DNA from: Microbacterium sp. MAH-37 | GTDB taxonomy: Bacteria > Actinomycetota > Actinomycetes > Actinomycetales > Microbacteriaceae | NCBI RefSeq assembly: GCF_009758255.1 | Contig: NZ_WSEN01000010.1 | Location: 744,001 to 808,000, forward strand | Reading direction: 5' to 3' | Length of the DNA: 64,000 nucleotides | Part shown: in pieces, positions 34,914 through 44,048 of the stretch | How the letters are laid out: each line of letters starts with the position of its first letter | Position numbering within the stretch: position 1 is the stretch's first letter | The notes under the pieces: model-generated | Databases searched by the model: none | The model's input: the letters and a program-made list of their open reading frames with translations, nothing else | Told to the model about the DNA's origin: nothing | Program-made: the position numbers and the translations under genes

Positions 34914-36341
34914 TCAGGCGCGCGCCGCCCACCATTCGCGCAGGCGCTGCTCCGCGGCATCCGGGCCGATGACGCCCTCGTCGAGCCGCAGGTCGAGCAG
35001 GAAGCGGTACGCCTCGCCGACCTCGCGCCCGGGCGGGATGTCGAGGATCTGCTGGATCTGGTTGCCGTCGAGCTCCGGGCGGATGCTGTCGAGCTCCTCC
35101 TGGTCGCGCAGCTCGACGATCCGGCGCTCGATGTCGTCGTACGCGCCCGCGAGGCGGGCGGCCTTGCGCTTGTTGCGCGTGGTCACGTCGGCGCGGGTCA
35201 GGATGTGCAGCCGCTCGAGCTGGTCACCGGCATCCCGCACATAGCGGCGCACCGCGCTGTCGGTCCATGCGCCTTCGGCGTAGCCGAAGAAGCGCAGGTG
35301 CAGCTCGATGAGCTTGGCGACGGCGTCGGTGGTGTCGCCGTCGAAGCGCAGCGCCTGCAGGCGTTTGCGCGCCATCCGCGAGCCGACCGCGTCGTGGTGG
35401 TGGAACGTGACGCCGCCGCCGGGCTCGAGCCGACGGGTGCGGGGCTTGCCGATGTCGTGCAGCAGCGCCGCGATCCGCAGCGCCACGTCGGGCTCGGCGC
35501 CGGGGTTGCGCGATTTCTCCAGCGCGATGGCCTGGCGCAGCACGGTGAGCGAGTGCTCGTAGACATCCTTGTGATGGTGATGCTCGTCGACCTCGAGGCG
35601 CAGCGCCGGCACCTCCGGCAGGAACAGGTCGATCAGCCCGGTGTCGACGAGGACCCGGATGCCGCGCACCGGATCATCCGTCTGCAGCAGCCGGATCAGC
35701 TCGCCCTGGATGCGCTCCGGACTCACGATCCGCAGGGTGTCGCGCAGATCCTCCATCGCGCGGCGGGTGTCGCGCTCGATCGCGAACTCCAGCTGGGCGC
35801 TGAAGCGCGCAGCGCGCAGCATCCGCAGCGGATCGTCGCCGAAGCTGACCGCCGGGTCGATCGGGGTGCGCAGGATGCCGGCGACGAGATCCTCGACGCC
35901 GGAGGTGGGGTCCACGAGCTTCACATCAGGCACCCGCAGCGCCATGGCGTTGACGGTGAAGTCGCGGCGCAGCAGATCGCCCGAGATGTCGTCACCGAAC
36001 TCGACGACGGGCTTGCGAGTGCTGCCGTCGTAGCTGTCGGCGCGGTAGGTGGTGATCTCGACCTGCTCACCCTGCACGCGCGCACCGATCGTGCCGAAGG
36101 CGCGGCCGATGTCCCACTGGGCGGTCGAGATCGGCGTGACGATGCGCAGGATGTCGTCGGGCCGGGCGTTCGTGGTGAAGTCGAGATCGTGCGTGGGCCG
36201 GCCGAGCAGCGCGTCGCGCACCGGACCGCCGACGACGGCGAGGTCGAAGCCCGCTTCTGCGAAGGCGTCAGCCAGGGTGCGGACGACCGGATGCGCGGCG
36301 AGCGCGCCGAGTCGGGACAGGCCCTCGGCCATGTTGAGCAT
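34914..36341 (-). CDS. pcnA: CCA-adding tRNA nucleotidyltransferase / HD domain protein
   Basis: 475-residue class II nucleotidyltransferase that adds or repairs the 3' CCA of tRNA. The head carries GGPVRDALLG and the metal-binding DLDFTT. RRDFTVNAMAL and GDDPLRMLRAARFSAQLEF belong to the neck. The HD-like part has EVDEHHHHKDVYEHSLTVL and HDIGKPRTR. In mycobacteria the equivalent gene lies near mutT4, the DUF6049 gene and murJ. Here 15 kb of other genes intervenes. The ATG at 36341 is chosen; an ATG three codons later is also possible. Confidence 0.94.
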   Translation of the reverse strand: MLNMAEGLSRLGALAAHPVVRTLADAFAEAGFDLAVVGGPVRDALLGRPTHDLDFTTNARPDDILRIVTPISTAQWDIGRAFGTIGARVQGEQVEITTYRADSYDGSTRKPVVEFGDDISGDLLRRDFTVNAMALRVPDVKLVDPTSGVEDLVAGILRTPIDPAVSFGDDPLRMLRAARFSAQLEFAIERDTRRAMEDLRDTLRIVSPERIQGELIRLLQTDDPVRGIRVLVDTGLIDLFLPEVPALRLEVDEHHHHKDVYEHSLTVLRQAIALEKSRNPGAEPDVALRIAALLHDIGKPRTRRLEPGGGVTFHHHDAVGSRMARKRLQALRFDGDTTDAVAKLIELHLRFFGYAEGAWTDSAVRRYVRDAGDQLERLHILTRADVTTRNKRKAARLAGAYDDIERRIVELRDQEELDSIRPELDGNQIQQILDIPPGREVGEAYRFLLDLRLDEGVIGPDAAEQRLREWWAARA

Positions 36342-36381
36342 GGGTTCCAGGGTACCGGGGCGGGCGCCCCTCCCGATGTGC

Positions 36382-36470
36382 CGGTACGGATGAAGGGAGC
36401 CGCGCCGCCCTGGCGGGCGACCGCCCGGCATGTCGCCATGCGGGCGTGCGTACTCCCTGCATCCGTACCG
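36382..36470. terminator. Long inverted repeat between the metallophosphatase and pcnA genes
   Basis: Eighteen-base arms at 36382-36399 and 36453-36470 (CGGTACGGATG...), with one mismatch, flank a GC-rich middle with its own dyads. It lies at the 3' end of the metallophosphatase gene and just upstream of pcnA, and probably terminates the former. Confidence 0.6.
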
Positions 36471-36476
36471 CAGCGG

Positions 36477-39400
36477 TCAGCCGATCCGGCGGTCGCGTCG
36501 TCCTCGGGAGACCAGGATGCCGCCGGCGGCGAGCGCGAGGAGAGCACCGGCACCGAGGGCGATCGGCCAGACCGCGGAGCCACCGGTGGTGGCGAGCTCG
36601 CCGGACTGCGAGGATCCGGAGCCGTGCGGGCCGCCGTTCCCGGTCCCGCCGTTCCCGCTCCCGCCGTTCCCGCTCCCGCCGTTCCCGTTCCCGTTACCAC
36701 CGCCGTTGTTGCCACCGCCGTCACCGGGCCCGGTCGCCTTGCCGGTCGCGGTGAACGTGCGGACCTCGCTGTACTCGACACCGCCGTACGGGCCGGTGGT
36801 GCGGACATACCAGCCGTGCGCGGCCGGGGCAGCGGCTGCCCGGGCCTTCGCCTTGCCCTTGGCCGGCCCGATGCCCTTCCAGGTCACCGAGGTCTCCTCG
36901 CCGCTGACGACGTCCTTCACGCAGTCGATCTGGTTCGTGGTGAGGATGTCGGCGCGGAACGAGTCGGTCGAGAGGGTCTTCGCCACGGGCCGGATGCCGC
37001 CGGCGGCGTAGGGGATCTCGAACTCCTGCATCCCGGCCGGGCTGTTCAACGACGGCTCGTCCGAGTCGAAGTCGTCCAGCGACGGCGAGTAGGTGCGCAC
37101 GATGATGCGACCGTTCTCGTTGTCGAAGTGCAGCAGGCGCAGGTAGCCCTGCCCGCCCTCCGGCAGCGCCTGGTAGTCGAACAGCATCGAGGTCACCGTG
37201 CGGTCGGCGACGCCGTCGCCGTCGTCGTCGAACTCGTCCAGGCGCGTGTAGGCGTCGTGGTAGTGCCCCGACCCCACGGCGATGACGTTCGCGTTCGGCG
37301 CCACGACCTCGTCGTAGATCCGCTGCGGGAACGGCCCGAGGCCGCCGGTCGTGAGCATGAACTCGTGCAGGTTCAGCATCACCTTGCGCTCCGGGTACTG
37401 CCGGATCACGGAGTTCATCCAGGCGATGTCCTCGGAGTTCGAGGCGGTGTCGTTCGGGTCGGGCCAGCCCATGTACATCACCAGCAGGTCGACGCCGTCG
37501 ACGCTGACCAGGTCGTAGTGACCGCGGTTGTCCTTGTAGGAGCCGCCGTACCAGGGGTTCTTCGCGAAGCGCTTCTCACCGAAGTACGAGCTGTACGGGC
37601 CGTAGTTCCCCTCGAAGTGGCCGACGTCGTGATTGCCCGCCAGCACGCCGTACGGCATTCCGGCGTCATCGAGGATCCGATACGCGTCATCCGCGTTCTG
37701 CCACTGGTACTCCTCGTTCTGGTTGTCGACGATGTCGCCGGTGTGTGTGACGTACTGCAGGTTGAGGTCGTCGCGCTGGTCCACCAGGAACCTGTTGATC
37801 TTCACCTGGTGCTGGTACCAGGCATCCGATCCGCCGGTGCCGGCGCGCCGGCCCTCGTTGCTGTTGTAGTACTGCGTGTCCGACTCCCACGCCAGGGTGA
37901 AGTCGTACTGGTCGCGCGGCGTCGCGCCCTCGTTGTAGGGCGTCACCTGCGTGTCACGGCCGCTGAGGTCGGTCGCGGCCCACCCCTCGGAGTGCTGAAC
38001 GAGGAAGGTGATCCTCCCGTCCTTCGCGTGATCAGCCACGGGGACCTGCGCCTCGAGGGTGAACGAGGTCGGAGCACCGCCGGTGGTGACGTGGCGATCA
38101 ACCTCCTCCCAGTCGCCGTCCGTGCTCTGCACGTAGAGAAGCACCTTGGCGTCGGCGTTCGCGGACCCCTCCCAGGCGACCCGGGCATCCGATCCGTCCT
38201 TCGCGTCGGCGGGGACCTCGACCGTGAACAGCTGGTACGGCATCGCCGTCTCCGAGGTCTCGGCGACTGCGATTCCATCAAGGCGGGTGAGCTTCGCGAG
38301 CTCATCGGCGCTCAGCGCCCTGGCGTCGCCGCGGTCACTCGACCGGCTGTCCGTCGTCGTGCCGGAGGCGACGCGCACCGCGGCATCCGTCGGCACATAG
38401 CGGTAGCCCTCTGCGAAGCAGAGCTCGAGACGGTCGTCGACGTTCGATCCGGGGCTGGCCACCAGGTCGACCTCGTCGGCGTCGATCTTCGCGCCGTCAT
38501 CGGGGCTGATCAACGTGGTGCGCGGCTTCTCGTCCGCCGTCGAGAACGCGATCGTGCTCGTGGAGCTGTTGCCGACCCTGTCCTTCGCCGTGATCACGGC
38601 GACGTGGTCGCCGGGCTCGAGCGTCAGCGAGGAGGTCTTCAGCGGCAGCGCGATCTCCTTGTCGTCGAGAGTCGCGCTGACGCTGTCGAAGCCGGACCCC
38701 TCGTCGGTCACCGTCGCGTCGATCGTGAAGTCGCCGCGGTACTGGCGGCCGTCGGTGATCGTGCTGTCGATGCGGGGCGCGGTGTTGTCGACGCGCACGG
38801 TGCGCGTCGCGGTGCGCTTCCCCTCGGATGCCGTGACGACGTGCTCACCGTCGGCCACTGCCGTGGTGTCCCAGATCGCCGAGACGGAATCGAAGGCGTC
38901 CTCCGGGATGTCGAAGGTGAAGAGGATGTAGACGAGGTTCGCGTCGCTGAGGGCGATGCGCTCGGCGGCGTCGGCCGGGCAGGCCCGCTCGACCGGGTCC
39001 TTGCCCTCGCCGGCGCCGGTGCACGTGGTCGGATGCAGCACCCGTCCGTCCGGCAGCACGAGTCGCGGGTTCATCATCGTGAAGTCGTCGTTGTTCTCGT
39101 CGACGTTCGGCTCGGGCCAGGCCTTCGTGCCGGCGTAGACGCCGAGCGTGAGCTTCTCTCCTCGCACGACCTGGTCGACGGGGACCTCGGCGTCGACCGT
39201 GACGATGCGGTCGTAGTACCCCTCATCGAAGATCTTCAGCACGTCGTCGCCGAGCTTGAGGCCGTTGCGGAAGAACGAGTCTGTACTGGTGGCCTCGATC
39301 GCGAACTTCGGCGCCTTCTCGAGAGAGGATGCCGGCTCTGCGAACGGCGTGCCGTCGACGCCGATCGAGAGCGCGCCCGGGTCGCCGTCGGTGGTGCCGA

Positions 39401-41342
39401 CGACGGGCGTCTGGGCGTTCACGTACTGCCCGTCCGCGAGGTTCAGCCGGACCGGCTCGACCGGGGAGTCGTCCAGCACGATGCGCACCGGGCCGAGAGT
39501 GGTCTCGAGCGAGCCGTCGCCCGCGGTGACCGAGTACTCCACCCAGCGCTTGCCGTACACGTCGACCGCGGGGATCGAGTAGAGGTAGCGGCCGGCGGCG
39601 GAGAACGTGAGGTTGCGCTCCTCCCTGCCGCCCAGGCTGTCCGTCAGCGTGAGGGTCACCCGGCGCACGAGGACGTCGTCGGTGATGTCGAAGCCGAGCT
39701 CGATGTTCCCCGAGTCCGGCACCTCCGAGCCACCGGTCAGGTCGACGATCTTCGGGGCCGTCCCGGCGTCCGGGTACGGCACGAACGACGGGGCGACCTG
39801 GGCGTCGGTCGCCTTCCCGGGCGTCGGTGCCGCGAGTCCGAGGATCGCCTGCGTGCTGCCGGCCGGATCGGCCGGGGTCCAGGTCGCGCTCCCGGCACCC
39901 GGGTTCCAGGCGTACTGGATGGCGGTGGTCGGCGTGGTCTGCGTGTCATCGAAGTAGAACGCACGGGAGACGATGTGGCCCGACTTCGTCTGCAGCTGCA
40001 GACCGCGGGAGCCGCCGTTGGCCATGCCGCCGGATGCGATGGTGAGAATGCTCTCGCCGAGCTTCAGGTCGCTGCCCATCGCGGCGTTGAAGTCGGCGAC
40101 GGTGAGGCCCGCGGCCACGACCGCCGGGTTCTGGATCCACAGCACGAGCGTCTCGCCTGCGGCGATGGACGGCTCGCCCGGGCCGGCCGGCCACAGCGTG
40201 GACGAGAGCGTCTTCGGGTTCGTCAGATCGTTGTCGGTGGTGAGGTAGGCGAGCACGTAGTCGCCGAAGTCGACCGGCTCGTCCGAGGCGTTGTAGACCT
40301 CGATGTACTCGTAGGCGTCGGAGCCGGCGACGTTCGCGGTGTCGGGCGCCACCTCGGTGATCTGCAGCAGCGGGCCGTCCGAGTCGGGGTCGGTCGGCTT
40401 GGTGAGGGCGCTGGTCACCTGCGGGGCGGTGATCGTGCCGGGCGTCGGCGCGGCGGTCGCACCGGTCACGTCGTGCTCCAGGAGGCGGGCATCCGGGCTG
40501 CCGATCAGATCGGGGACGCCGAACTGCGCATTCCACGGCGTCGACCCGTTCCCGTCGTCGGCGGGCACCCACGCCCTGCTGAGAGTCTTGCCCGCGGCAT
40601 CCGTCAGGCTGAATCCGCGGTTGCCGCTGTTCGCGAACCCGCCCTGCGGGCCGAACCGGAAGATCGGCGTCGATGCATCCGTCATGCCGTAGAACTCGCG
40701 GAACAGGTCCTTGGTGAGCGCGCGGCGGGGGTCGCCGTCGGCGTAGTTCATCCACAGCACGGCGACACCGCCGGCCGGGATGACGGCCGGTGAATCGGCC
40801 TCTCCGTCGAGGTGGATCAGCGGCTGCACGGTGCCGGCGTTCCACTGCGACGTGTGATACCTGACCTGGATGCCGGCGGCCTCCAGGTCGATGGGCTGAT
40901 CGGTGGTGTTGGTGACCTCGAGGAACTCGTACTCGTCGGCGCCCGGGTTGTCGCCCTGGATCTCGGTGATCACCAGAGGCCAGTGCGCGCCGGCGTTGCC
41001 GTCGGTGCCGGCGACCGCGGCGGAAGCCACCTGGGCCGGGGTCTCCGTCGGCTCCGGGGCATCCGGGGTCTGCTCGGCGGCCGGAGTCTCCGCCGGGACG
41101 GTCTCCTCGGGAGCCGGAGTGGCGGTCTCCTCCGGGGCCGGGGTCTCCGTCGGCTCCGCCGTCGGCGCCGGCGTGCCGGGCGCGGTCGGCTCCGGCGTCG
41201 GGGTCGCCTCCCCACTCACGCTCGGGTCGTCCTGGGCATAGGCCGGAACGGCGGATGTCGGAAGCGCGGCCGCGCACAGCGTCGCGGCGACCACCGCGGC
41301 GAGCGCGCCCGCACCGGCACGGCGGAGAGCTTTGGAGAGCAT
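36477..41342 (-). CDS. Giant wall-anchored metallophosphatase with lamin-tail domains
   Basis: 1621-residue surface protein. After a signal peptide (about 1-36) and a Pro/Thr/Glu-rich stretch (about 40-105) come two lamin-tail domains (WPLVITEIQGDNPGADEYEFLEV and ITEVAPDTANVAGSDAYEYIEV). Ig-like regions and a calcineurin-like phosphoesterase domain follow (THTGDIVDNQ near 1200, LAGNHDVGHF near 1237, GSGHYHDA near 1360). The C-terminus has (GSGNGG)n repeats, LATTG near 1581, a hydrophobic helix and RRDRRIG, a sortase signal. It may release phosphate from extracellular phosphoesters; substrate unknown. The ATG at 41342 has no clear ribosome site. Confidence 0.85.
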   Translation of the reverse strand: MLSKALRRAGAGALAAVVAATLCAAALPTSAVPAYAQDDPSVSGEATPTPEPTAPGTPAPTAEPTETPAPEETATPAPEETVPAETPAAEQTPDAPEPTETPAQVASAAVAGTDGNAGAHWPLVITEIQGDNPGADEYEFLEVTNTTDQPIDLEAAGIQVRYHTSQWNAGTVQPLIHLDGEADSPAVIPAGGVAVLWMNYADGDPRRALTKDLFREFYGMTDASTPIFRFGPQGGFANSGNRGFSLTDAAGKTLSRAWVPADDGNGSTPWNAQFGVPDLIGSPDARLLEHDVTGATAAPTPGTITAPQVTSALTKPTDPDSDGPLLQITEVAPDTANVAGSDAYEYIEVYNASDEPVDFGDYVLAYLTTDNDLTNPKTLSSTLWPAGPGEPSIAAGETLVLWIQNPAVVAAGLTVADFNAAMGSDLKLGESILTIASGGMANGGSRGLQLQTKSGHIVSRAFYFDDTQTTPTTAIQYAWNPGAGSATWTPADPAGSTQAILGLAAPTPGKATDAQVAPSFVPYPDAGTAPKIVDLTGGSEVPDSGNIELGFDITDDVLVRRVTLTLTDSLGGREERNLTFSAAGRYLYSIPAVDVYGKRWVEYSVTAGDGSLETTLGPVRIVLDDSPVEPVRLNLADGQYVNAQTPVVGTTDGDPGALSIGVDGTPFAEPASSLEKAPKFAIEATSTDSFFRNGLKLGDDVLKIFDEGYYDRIVTVDAEVPVDQVVRGEKLTLGVYAGTKAWPEPNVDENNDDFTMMNPRLVLPDGRVLHPTTCTGAGEGKDPVERACPADAAERIALSDANLVYILFTFDIPEDAFDSVSAIWDTTAVADGEHVVTASEGKRTATRTVRVDNTAPRIDSTITDGRQYRGDFTIDATVTDEGSGFDSVSATLDDKEIALPLKTSSLTLEPGDHVAVITAKDRVGNSSTSTIAFSTADEKPRTTLISPDDGAKIDADEVDLVASPGSNVDDRLELCFAEGYRYVPTDAAVRVASGTTTDSRSSDRGDARALSADELAKLTRLDGIAVAETSETAMPYQLFTVEVPADAKDGSDARVAWEGSANADAKVLLYVQSTDGDWEEVDRHVTTGGAPTSFTLEAQVPVADHAKDGRITFLVQHSEGWAATDLSGRDTQVTPYNEGATPRDQYDFTLAWESDTQYYNSNEGRRAGTGGSDAWYQHQVKINRFLVDQRDDLNLQYVTHTGDIVDNQNEEYQWQNADDAYRILDDAGMPYGVLAGNHDVGHFEGNYGPYSSYFGEKRFAKNPWYGGSYKDNRGHYDLVSVDGVDLLVMYMGWPDPNDTASNSEDIAWMNSVIRQYPERKVMLNLHEFMLTTGGLGPFPQRIYDEVVAPNANVIAVGSGHYHDAYTRLDEFDDDGDGVADRTVTSMLFDYQALPEGGQGYLRLLHFDNENGRIIVRTYSPSLDDFDSDEPSLNSPAGMQEFEIPYAAGGIRPVAKTLSTDSFRADILTTNQIDCVKDVVSGEETSVTWKGIGPAKGKAKARAAAAPAAHGWYVRTTGPYGGVEYSEVRTFTATGKATGPGDGGGNNGGGNGNGNGGSGNGGSGNGGTGNGGPHGSGSSQSGELATTGGSAVWPIALGAGALLALAAGGILVSRGRRDRRIG

Positions 41343-41426
41343 GACGAAGAGACCTGTTTCGACGAGGAGTGGCGGCAGAGATGCCGCTCTCCTGTCTAGG
41401 GATCCCAGGTGACCCGCAGGTGTCCG

Positions 41427-42500
41427 TCAGGCGACGTCCGCGCCCCGAAGGTGAACTCTCGGCGAACGTCGTCGCGCGTCACCAGACGCCGGGCGGGGCC
41501 GTGGAGCTGCGACCGTCTCTCGTTCCACCAGCATCGGCTCCAGGACGATCCGACGCGGGTCGCGGGATCCGTCGAGCTGCTCGGTCAGCAGCTCGACGGC
41601 CGCGCGCGCCTTCTCCGCGATGTCCTGTCGCACGGTCGTGAGGGACGGGGTCACCATCTCGGCGATCGGCAGGTCGTCGAAGCCGACCAGCGAGAAGTCG
41701 TCCGGGACGCGTATGCCGCGGCGCGCGAAGGCCTTGATCAGACCGATGGCGAGGATGTCGGCGGTGACGACCGCCGCCGTGAACCCCTGGGGATGCGCGA
41801 TGATGTCGGCGGCCGCAGCATCCGCGTCGGCGAAGGTGAGGTTCGCGATGACGTGCATCTCGTCCGCATCGAGGCCCGCTTCCTCGAGCGCGCGCGCGAA
41901 TCCGGCATAGCGCGCGTTGATCACGCCGGCGCTGGGCGCATACGGTCCGGCGAATGCGATCGCACGGTGCCCGGCGCTGAGCAGAAGCCGGGTCGCCTCG
42001 TAGCTGCCCCTCGCGTCATCGATCCCTACGGTGGAGATTCCGCCGTCCGTGTAAGCGTCGATGAACACCATCGGCACGTCCTGGTGCCGGCGCAGCTGTT
42101 CCACCTCATCTGCGAGCACTCCGAGGAACACCGCGCCGTCGACGTTCCACGAGCGCAGCCGGCGGGCGGTGTCCGCCGCATCCGTGGCGGCGTGGATCAT
42201 CAGATGCTTGCCCGCCGCGCTGACATGGCGTTCGATCTCGCCGAGCAGCATGGCGTCGTGGGGGTTGGACAGGCCGAGGTCCCCTTCGGCAGCCGCGTAA
42301 TAGACCAGCGAGATGATCTCACTGCGTGCCACGGAGAGCGATCGGGCGGCGGCACTGGGCTGGTAGTTCAGCTCCGCGGCGGCGTCCAGGACGCGTTTCT
42401 TGGTCGAGGCCGACACTCGGCTGTCCCGGCCGTTGAGCACGTTCGAGACCGTCATCTTCGACACCCCGCACACGCGAGCGATGTCTGCGATCGTCACCAT
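41427..42500 (-). CDS. LacI-family repressor of the sugar/GH31 operon
   Basis: 357-residue repressor. The N-terminal helix-turn-helix is MVTIADIARVCGVSKMTVSNVLNGRDSRVS. The hinge (ELNYQPSAAARSL) leads to a periplasmic-binding-fold effector domain with FIDAYTDGGISTVGIDDARG and SLVGFDDLPIAEM. The ATG at 42500 has AGGAG nine bases upstream, with ATGACGGCC between. It is divergent from the sugar importer, with an operator-like palindrome in the shared spacer, and probably represses the importer until a sugar binds. Confidence 0.92.
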   Translation of the reverse strand: MVTIADIARVCGVSKMTVSNVLNGRDSRVSASTKKRVLDAAAELNYQPSAAARSLSVARSEIISLVYYAAAEGDLGLSNPHDAMLLGEIERHVSAAGKHLMIHAATDAADTARRLRSWNVDGAVFLGVLADEVEQLRRHQDVPMVFIDAYTDGGISTVGIDDARGSYEATRLLLSAGHRAIAFAGPYAPSAGVINARYAGFARALEEAGLDADEMHVIANLTFADADAAAADIIAHPQGFTAAVVTADILAIGLIKAFARRGIRVPDDFSLVGFDDLPIAEMVTPSLTTVRQDIAEKARAAVELLTEQLDGSRDPRRIVLEPMLVERETVAAPRPRPASGDARRRSPRVHLRGADVA

Positions 42501-42567
42501 GGCCGTCATCTCCTCCCCTGGACACATCCTGCCCCCTTGACGACAGGCGTCTCCGTGATGCACGATA

Positions 42568-42595
42568 GTTTACCGGTAAAGGTATACCGGTAAAC
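42568..42595. promoter_or_regulatory. Palindromic operator for the LacI regulator
   Basis: GTTTACCGGTA (42568-42578) and TACCGGTAAAC (42585-42595) are perfect inverted arms around a six-base spacer, and TTTACCGGTAAA (42569-42580) is itself a palindrome. It ends 17 bases before the binding-protein ATG, where repressor would block transcription. Confidence 0.75.
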
Positions 42596-42612
42596 CTGAC
42601 AAAGGAGTCCAG

Positions 42613-43992
42613 ATGTTCCGACCAACGAGGCGAGCCCGCGCCGGCCTGGCGATCGGCGCGGCCACGGCGCTCGCAGTGTCTCTTACCGCCTGCACGAGCG
42701 GCAGCGGAGGTGTCGAAGACACCGAGCCGGACAAGGGTCTGCCCGTGGCCGGCGTCAACCTGACCTATGACCCCAACACCCTCGTCAACGACGGCAAGCC
42801 CATCGCCCTGGAGTGGTGGGCATGGAGCAACATCGAGCAGTTCCAGGCCATCGCCGACGCCTACCGCAAGATCCACCCGAACGTGACGATCAAGGTCGTG
42901 AACCAGCCCTGGGAGGACTACTGGACCAAGCTCCCGCTCGAGCTGCAGTCCGGTGACGGGCCGGCGATCTTCAACGTGCACAACTCCCAGCACGACAACC
43001 TCATCGCGAAGATGGAGCCGTACGACATCGATCCGGCCGACCTTGACGCCGATTACACAGGCGCCGCCGCCCATGTGATCGACGGCAAGACCTACTACAT
43101 CGATCTCGGCCTCATGAGCGGGTCGATCTACTACAACACCGACATGTGGAAGGCCGCCGGACTCACCGACGCGGACATTCCGGCGACCTGGGACGAGTTC
43201 CGGGAGATCGCGAAGAAGCTCACCGTGCGTGAGGGTGGCGAACTGCGACAGGCTGGCTTCAACTTCAACGGCGGAGGCCAGGCGATGCAGATGGGCATGG
43301 CCTATCAGCTCGGGCAGAACCTCTTCGCCGAGGACGGCACGACGCCCACTGTCGACAACGAGGCGAACCTCGAGGTCATCAATCGCTTCCTCGACATCTA
43401 CGCGGACGGCTCCGGCGATGCGAACTTCGGCGCATCCGGCACGGAGAGTTTCGGCCAGGGACAGTCGGCGATGACCTATGCCTGGGGATGGTTCTCGGGG
43501 ACGCTGCGCAATGACTACCCGGACCTGAAATGGAGCGCATTCCAGACCCCTGTCCCGGATGCCGCCGAGACGCCGTACGCGTTCGATCGGTACAACGGCG
43601 AGTCGACGTTCGGCATCAATGCCAACGCGGACGACGCGGAGAAGGAGGTGGCCCAGGACTTCCTGCGCTACTACCTGACCGACGAGGAGTCGATGAAGGA
43701 GCTCGCCCTGAGCTTCAGCATCTTCCCGGCGTACAAGCCGATCGCCGACGACCCGGCGTTCGCGGACGACCCCGCACTCGCCGCGTTCGGCGACATCGAG
43801 CGGTACATCTGGCCGGGCCCGGTGCCCGCGACGTTCGAGACCTCGACCGCGACGATGTGGGAGGAGATCCTCTTCAACGGCGTCGCCCCTGAGAAGGCGC
43901 TCGCGACGGCGCAGAAGACGATCGAGAAGGATCTCGACGGAAAGGACTTCGTGTCCGCCGAGAGCCTCTACCCGTTCTACGCGGCCGACTGA
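42613..43992 (+). CDS. Sugar ABC importer substrate-binding lipoprotein
   Basis: 459-residue SBP_bac_1 (maltose/glycerol-3-phosphate-type) binding protein. The signal ends in the lipobox LTAC (Cys27). Typical stretches include IALEWWAWSNIEQFQAIADAYRKIHP, YYIDLGLMSGSIYYNTDMWKAAGL and NGESTFGINANADD. The ATG has AAAGGAGT nine bases upstream. It is the first gene of the LacI-controlled operon. The sugar is not identifiable, although the GH31 gene suggests an alpha-linked oligosaccharide. Confidence 0.93.
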   Translation: MFRPTRRARAGLAIGAATALAVSLTACTSGSGGVEDTEPDKGLPVAGVNLTYDPNTLVNDGKPIALEWWAWSNIEQFQAIADAYRKIHPNVTIKVVNQPWEDYWTKLPLELQSGDGPAIFNVHNSQHDNLIAKMEPYDIDPADLDADYTGAAAHVIDGKTYYIDLGLMSGSIYYNTDMWKAAGLTDADIPATWDEFREIAKKLTVREGGELRQAGFNFNGGGQAMQMGMAYQLGQNLFAEDGTTPTVDNEANLEVINRFLDIYADGSGDANFGASGTESFGQGQSAMTYAWGWFSGTLRNDYPDLKWSAFQTPVPDAAETPYAFDRYNGESTFGINANADDAEKEVAQDFLRYYLTDEESMKELALSFSIFPAYKPIADDPAFADDPALAAFGDIERYIWPGPVPATFETSTATMWEEILFNGVAPEKALATAQKTIEKDLDGKDFVSAESLYPFYAAD

Positions 43993-44048
43993 GAACCAGC
44001 AGGAAGGAGCGCCCCCGGTCGCGCAGCCGGTCGGGGGCGACACCCGCA

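Noticed and set aside
34584-40793. A very long plus-strand open frame (about 2070 codons) across pcnA, the dpp binding protein and the metallophosphatase gene
   Set aside because: It is antisense to three clear genes; the translation is Arg/Val/Asp-rich and matches nothing. High GC produces such frames by chance.
42569-42580. TTTACCGGTAAA as a restriction-modification or mobile-element site
   Set aside because: It lies in a divergent LacI-importer spacer as part of a larger dyad, the usual form of a LacI operator.
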